A DNA stretch of 64,000 nt from Conoideocrella luteorostrata (Eukaryota; Ascomycota; Sordariomycetes; Hypocreales; Clavicipitaceae): positions 1-64,000 of the forward strand of contig JASWJB010000206.1 of the NCBI GenBank assembly GCA_032433595.1. The letters run 5' to 3'. Shown piece after piece: positions 59,301 through 64,000 of the stretch. How positions within the stretch are numbered: position 1 is the first letter of the stretch; every line of letters starts with the position of its first letter. The notes beneath the pieces are model-generated. The model was given only the letters and a program-made list of their open reading frames with translations, did not search any database and had not been told where the DNA came from. The position numbers and the translations under genes are program-made.

Positions 59301-59305
59301 CTTGA
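53389..59305 (+). CDS. giant 1928-aa protein of unknown function, possible bacterial origin
   Basis: Exons are 53389-57670, 57735-57859 and 57926-59305; all joins keep frame. The first exon is 1427 codons without interruption. No signal peptide is visible. In order: a beta-rich N-terminal region; a carboxypeptidase-regulatory-like Ig fold (about 378-464, LRGQIVSMSSKPAETL ... MSDRTGNFSMPYP); a Cys-rich linker (KKDDCKCEQ, about 474); a core with GDLLYSVPLAPGQKK; a Gly/Ala/Ser/Asn-rich segment (about 713-770); a helical region; and a conserved-looking block EYYNRVLWYSLDPDRRWLLLDGF. The C-terminal 300 residues contain Cys1718, His1820 and Asp1837 in a papain-like order. The architecture resembles large uncharacterised bacterial proteins more than any fungal family I know. 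Function unknown. Confidence 0.7.
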
Positions 59306-59625
59306 AAGGATATGACCTAGATATGCTGTAATTTATCATACGCATTGAGGAATGCGGGCATCCTACATTTCCCGCGTCTTGTCAGTTTCAAGAGGTACCA
59401 TATTTTTGCAACAGCGTAAGAGCACATTTTACTCTAAGAAAATACAAAACTTTTAGCATTAAACACCTATTCTCCGAAAGTGTATCTAGTACACACCAGA
59501 TAAAACCGTATTCCATTCCACCCACAATCTTCAAGCCTTTACCAATATAAAACTACGTACTCACCACCCGTGCCACCGCCTTCGTCACAACTCTTTTTGT
59601 ACTTGCCACACAACAAGCAATAAGA
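59306..59625. other. short convergent intergenic spacer
   Basis: The 320 bp between the stop codons of the giant gene and the minus-strand GST presumably hold both 3' UTRs. Nothing else seen. Confidence 0.5.
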
Positions 59626-60413
59626 TCAAAGCGTTGCAGAGCCAACCTTGGCCCAACTATCTCGTGCTTCCAGCCCATCAAGCCATCTCTTCACGTTGGG
59701 ATACTTGTCAAAGGTTTGCTTGAAACCTGCCTCTTGAGCCAGCTTCCCGTAGGACAAGTGGAACAAATCTGCTAATGAGACCTCATTCCCAGCCAAGTAG
59801 TTCTGCTTGGCCAAGATTCCATCATAGACCGCGAGCGTAGCATCTAACTCGCTTGCATACTTTGCCACGAGGGTCTCATCGGGCTGTCCACCCTTTTGCC
59901 TACCATGAACTTAGTTCATATTCAGAAAACAGGACCAGATCACGGTACTTACAGCTTAAAGATCTTCTCGGCAACGATCCCCTCCGCCGGGGGATTAAAA
60001 TAATTCTGTTCAATCGAACAAGCCTGCCCACAACAGCACGTCAGCTTGTCATCACCAGCAACAAGGTCAAGAAGACGGGGAAGAAGAGGATGAGCAAAAA
60101 GAAAAGAATTTACCTGTTCAAAGAGAGCATATTTCTTCACATCACCACCTTCTGGGATCAAATTTGTTCCCTGCGAAGCATACCGAGTAGCAATATACTT
60201 GCAGATAGCCCTGCTCTCAAACACTACTACGCCATCGTCCTCCAGAACGGGAACTTTGCCAAAGGGCTGCAATTTGAGGAATTCGGGCTTTTTGTGCTCT
60301 AGGTTGACCCAGTCGACGTATATAAGTTCATAGGGCACATTTTTCTCCAGGAGTGTGGTGAGAACTCGCTTGGTGCAAGTGGAGGCTGCGACGCCGTATA
60401 CTTTGACAGTCAT
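59626..60413 (-). CDS. glutathione S-transferase, phi/Ure2-like
   Basis: Exons 60413-60114, 60023-59953 and 59899-59626 encode 214 aa. The N-terminal thioredoxin fold starts VKVYGVAASTCTKRVLTTL, and the glutathione-binding block includes KLQPFGKVPVLEDD and VVFESRAICKYIA. The C-terminal helical domain has NYLAGNEVSLADLFHLSY, typical of phi/theta-type enzymes. The first exon ends ALFEQ and the second starts ACSIEQNYFNPPA. It is a cytosolic detoxification enzyme. It lies upstream of, and on the same strand as, no metabolic gene; the neighbour is an ABC-B exporter on the same strand, so combined conjugation and export of toxicants is plausible but unproven. Confidence 0.9.
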
Positions 60414-60910
60414 TCTGGGATTGAGAGGATCAAGACCTTGAATTGCTAGGTTACAAGATGTGAAAGAAAAGAGACAGTGGTCTTCAAGTCGTTTTTCAAT
60501 TTCGGATGTATGTAGGCTTCAAGAATATATATTCACCATTGCATGCTATGGCTTAGAAATCCAAGGAGATCGTCGGTGTCAATTTGGCGATGGTTTAGTT
60601 AGTGTGCTGACTAGCTTACCAATCGAGCCGAACGTCTTGAAACAAATTGTCTATCGTCGTTTTCGTTCTCGCTTAGGTGGAGATGCAGCGCCTGCTCCAA
60701 TTTGGCAAAAGAAGGGTCTTGTTTGGTCTTTGATGATTGAGAGGGATCTACCTACGGAGTATTTGATTCATCGTCTAGTCTGAGCGATCGGGTCTACACA
60801 TATTCTGACTGCTTAATCTACTGTGACTACTCCGTACGTCAGTGGCAAATATTCACGCAACCCCCAACCACCCATTCGTCTTTGATTCTTTGATTCCATC
60901 AAGAAAGCCA
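60414..60910. other. intergenic, no gene seen
   Basis: Contains the GST promoter and the 3' flank of the ABC transporter. Dispersed words at 60752 and 60828-60837. Confidence 0.45.
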
Positions 60911-63900
60911 TCACGCCGGCGCCGCCTCCTGGTCCAATGACTGTCCCAGCACCATTTCGTAATACATGCCCTTCCTGCTAACCAGCTCATCATGCGAGCC
61001 CAGCTCTGCGATACTCCCCCTCGCAAACACAGCAATCACATCCGCATCCCTAATCGTACTCAGTCGATGCGCCACTGCAATCGTTGTTCTCCCGGCTGCC
61101 GCACGATCCAATGCCTCCTTGACGATTTTTTCGGATTCCGTGTCCAGGGCACTTGTCGCTTCGTCTAGCAACAGCAACCGTGGCTTGCGGATAAGCGCCC
61201 TTGCAATCGCAATCCGTTGTCTCTGGCCACCCGATAGCGACAGGCCCTGATTGCCGCACGGGGTGTCAAGCCCTTGAGGGAGGGAGCAAACAAAGTCCCA
61301 CACGTTGGCGTTCTGACACGCCTCAATTAGTTGCTCCTCAGACGGGTCGCCGTTCTCGATGCCAAGAGAGATGTTTTCCCGGATGGAGCCTTGGTACAGC
61401 ACGGGCTCTTGCTGGACCAGCGCAATATCGCGACGGTACTTACACCGATCAAGCGTCTTGATATCTTGGTCGTTGGCTCGTAGTTCGCCACTTGCAGGGT
61501 CGTAGAAGCGCTGGAGTAATCCTATCATGGTGGATTTTCCGCAGCCGGACGCGCCGACAAAGGCCACCATTTTACTCGGCTTGATAGTAATGTCTATCCC
61601 ACGCAGTACTCTCTGCTTCGGGCGCAGAGGGTAGGAGAAATGCACGTTGTTGAAGACCATCTCTGTGCCCTTTTCGGACGATTGCTTTTCGGCCGTATGC
61701 TCCGTCTCGGGATCGGCATCCGTATCATCGTCAAAAAGAATACGGTGTTGGCGGAGCCGGAAAATGTAGTTGATAGCAGTGCCGGCTTTGGTGATGCTGG
61801 TTGTATACTGGAACAACAATGCGGCGGCTTCCCCGGACAACACAATGGCTATGAATGAAATGTAGAACTGGCCAGACGTGTACTCGCCCGTAGATACCAG
61901 CTTGCCGCCGTACCAGAACCCGAGACCCATGACAAGCATGGTCACCGACTGGCTGAGTGAGTAGAGCAGCATTTTGGACCCGAGGCTGCGGATCGAGTGG
62001 CGCGCAATGCCCTGCAACTTCTCGCTGTACCGCTCGATGACAGCTCTTTCGAGGGCCAGTGAGGATACAGTCCGAATGCCCATGACAGCTTCGGCGGCCA
62101 CGGCACTGCTCTTTGCGAAGCGTTGGACCGTGTCTTCATCGAATTTGAACTCGAGTCGAATGCGCAGGTAGCCGGATCCAACAACAAAGGGCAAGCCTCC
62201 AAAGGTCAGAACCAACCCTAGTTTCCATCCATATGCAATGGAAAGAATGCAGCTAGAAATAAGATTGACAAGCGCAACCACTAGGAGGAATATATTCATG
62301 GACAAGAGTTCTTGTAAACTGGTAGGTTCTGAAGCCAGTCTCGACACGAGGGCGCCAGTTCCATTTTCGGGCTTATCGAAGAAGGCCATGTCTTGCCGAA
62401 GAGTGTTGTTGAATATTTCGCCGCGGTAAAACTTCATGACGGTCTAGCAGCGAATAGATTGTCAACCAGCGATCCCACAAAAGTATTTCATAAAGTGCGC
62501 AGCACACATACCTGAGCAACAATATTTGCCAGCCAGCCAGCAATAGCGTACAGAATGAAATTTGCTACGGCGATCACGAAGAACATCAACGCAAAAAAAT
62601 TAACCTTTGACACGTCTATCGTTTGAAACGCTTCTATAGACTTGGACAGCAATACAGCCAGCGCAGGATATGTAAGGCCTGCAAAAGTACCAATTAGTTT
62701 CGTGGGTTTAGAGCCTGGGACAATGAGCCTTACCTCCACCAATACAAGTTAAGAAAATGAAGAAAGCTGGCCACCAGAGGGACCGCTGCTCTTTCATGAT
62801 TAGGTATAGCCCATACATCAAACCATACTTGTTAGTGTGGTCTTTGGATTCGTCGTTTATGGGTCCAGTAGTCGACACTCGCGTCAATTCTTTGTCCAGG
62901 TCGCCAACGACTTCGTCCTTGGCGCTATCAGATCCCTCATCAGCCGAGTCCGACATCTTTCCAAGATCCTGGGCCTTGACAAGTCGAGAGTAAGCCCCTC
63001 CAAGTTCGATTAGTTCGAAGTGAGTGCCAGCCTCTATAGCTTCTCCCTTGGTCATAACGACAATGTTGTCTGCATCCCTGATCGTTGACAGTCTGTGAGC
63101 AATAACGACCATTGTTCGACCCTTGGCAACATTGTTCAAGGCTGCTTGAACTATCTTTTCGGCATTGGGATCGAGCGCACTGGTTGCCTCGTCGAGCAGA
63201 AGGACCTTTGGGTTAGAAATTATACTGCGAGCAATGACAATGCGCTGTTTCTGGCCGCCAGATAGTGAAGCACCACGCTCCCCGATCCAAGTGTCATAGC
63301 CATGGGGAAGGTCCTCAATAAAGTCATGGGCAAAAGCAGCCTTACACGCTTCAATGACAAGAGGTTTCTTCTCCTCATTGGACAAATCTTCTTTCCCGGT
63401 ACCAGTAAGCCCATCCACAACATTTTGGTAGATCGTGCCGCTGAACAGAGTGGGCTCCTGTTGGACAAGGCGAATGTTGGTACGCAGCCACCGTAAATTT
63501 ACGTCCTCGAGTTTATGCCCATCCAAGGTTATTACCCCAGCCGAATATTTGTACCACCGCTCCAAGAGGCCAAATATCGTGCTCTTGCCAGATCCGCTAG
63601 CACCAACCAATGCCGTGGTCTTGTCTGAGGGAATGTCCAGATCGAGGCCCGGCAAGATCGGAACGCCCGGACGCGAAGGGTATGAGAAGCAAACCCCGCG
63701 TAATTTGATGTCGCCTCGGAAGTTTGGAGGTGTTTCGCCCTCTTCCGAAAGCGAGTCTATGGCGGATTTTCGGTCGATAATGGAAAACAAGTCTTGCGCA
63801 GCGGCCATAGCCTTGGAAATGGCTATCGTCTGGGGCGCAATTTGCGTCAAGGCTTGGGCGGCAACTAGCACTGCAAATATAACACTGTCCGATCATCAGC

Positions 63901-64000
63901 CCTAGGTCATCAAGTGTAGACCCAAAAAATCGGGAATCTCACGTCACAACTGTACCAGGACTCGTGATTTCGCCGCTCGAGTACATTCTTATGCCCTGCC
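60911..64000 (-). CDS. ABC-B (MDR/P-glycoprotein type) full transporter, C-terminal part
   Basis: Exons within the window are 64000-63943 (truncated by the edge), 63884-62734, 62678-62512 and 62443-60911, about 970 residues. Nucleotide-binding domain 1 has Walker A GASGSGKST, signature LSGGQKQR and Walker B VLLLDEATSALD. A linker and the second membrane domain follow (LIMKEQRSLWWPAFFIFL and further helices). Domain 2 has GASGCGKST, LSGGQRQR and LLLLDEATSALD. Both sites keep their catalytic glutamate and H-loop (IAHRLSTIRDAD, VAHRLSTIRDAD), so both look competent. It is a plasma-membrane or vacuolar exporter of xenobiotics, peptides or lipids. The first membrane domain lies beyond the right edge. 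Confidence 0.93.

Overview
The window looks like a draft-assembly piece of a filamentous ascomycete (Pezizomycotina). Genes carry short GT-AG introns, and the typical families of that group are present: HET-domain protein with ankyrin repeats, cutinase, bHLH and fungal-specific transcription factors, cyanovirin-N homologue, NRPS-like reductase and ABC-B transporter. Gene content suggests a hypocrealean Sordariomycete, but that is inference; no rRNA or barcode gene is present. A run of 99 N inside the ankyrin array confirms an assembly gap.

Layout. 0.2-5.1 kb: a bilirubin-oxidase-like multicopper oxidase interrupted by a solo-LTR-like insertion, a second copy of the same element downstream, and a fungal transcription factor that lacks its zinc cluster. 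5.8-7.5 kb: a PARP-like protein. 8.8-14.5 kb: a compact housekeeping block, erg6 - slt11 - mzm1 - zuo1, arranged as divergent, convergent and divergent neighbours. 16.5-17.3 kb: a GATA-finger protein. 17.3-29.9 kb: gene-poor sequence with an MFS relic, a bHLH factor, a cutinase and a monocarboxylate-transporter pseudogene. 30.1-33.4 kb: a HET/coiled-coil/ankyrin protein with almost identical 99-bp repeats. 35.3-43.7 kb: a predicted PD-(D/E)XK-fold protein, an F-box protein, decayed gene pieces, an array of nine small palindromes, and a secreted BPL_N-type protein. 45.5-49.5 kb: a GST next to the decayed thiolation-reductase end of an NRPS-like enzyme, then a cyanovirin-N homologue. 51.6-59.3 kb: an esterase and a 1928-residue protein of unusual architecture that may come from bacteria. 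59.6-64 kb: a second GST and the C-terminal three quarters of an ABC-B exporter that runs off the right edge.

Taken together, the housekeeping block and the right end (51.6-64 kb) are intact. The 17-49 kb middle is an accessory compartment with long spacers, many copies of a dispersed TACGGAGTA-type word, several broken genes and probable conflict or defence genes. No intact biosynthetic cluster is present. The GST, NRPS-like relic and CVNH gene may be the remains of one, but I cannot prove that they were functionally linked.

All exon borders were inferred by eye from reading-frame continuity, splice consensus and family resemblance. They are models, not transcript-supported.
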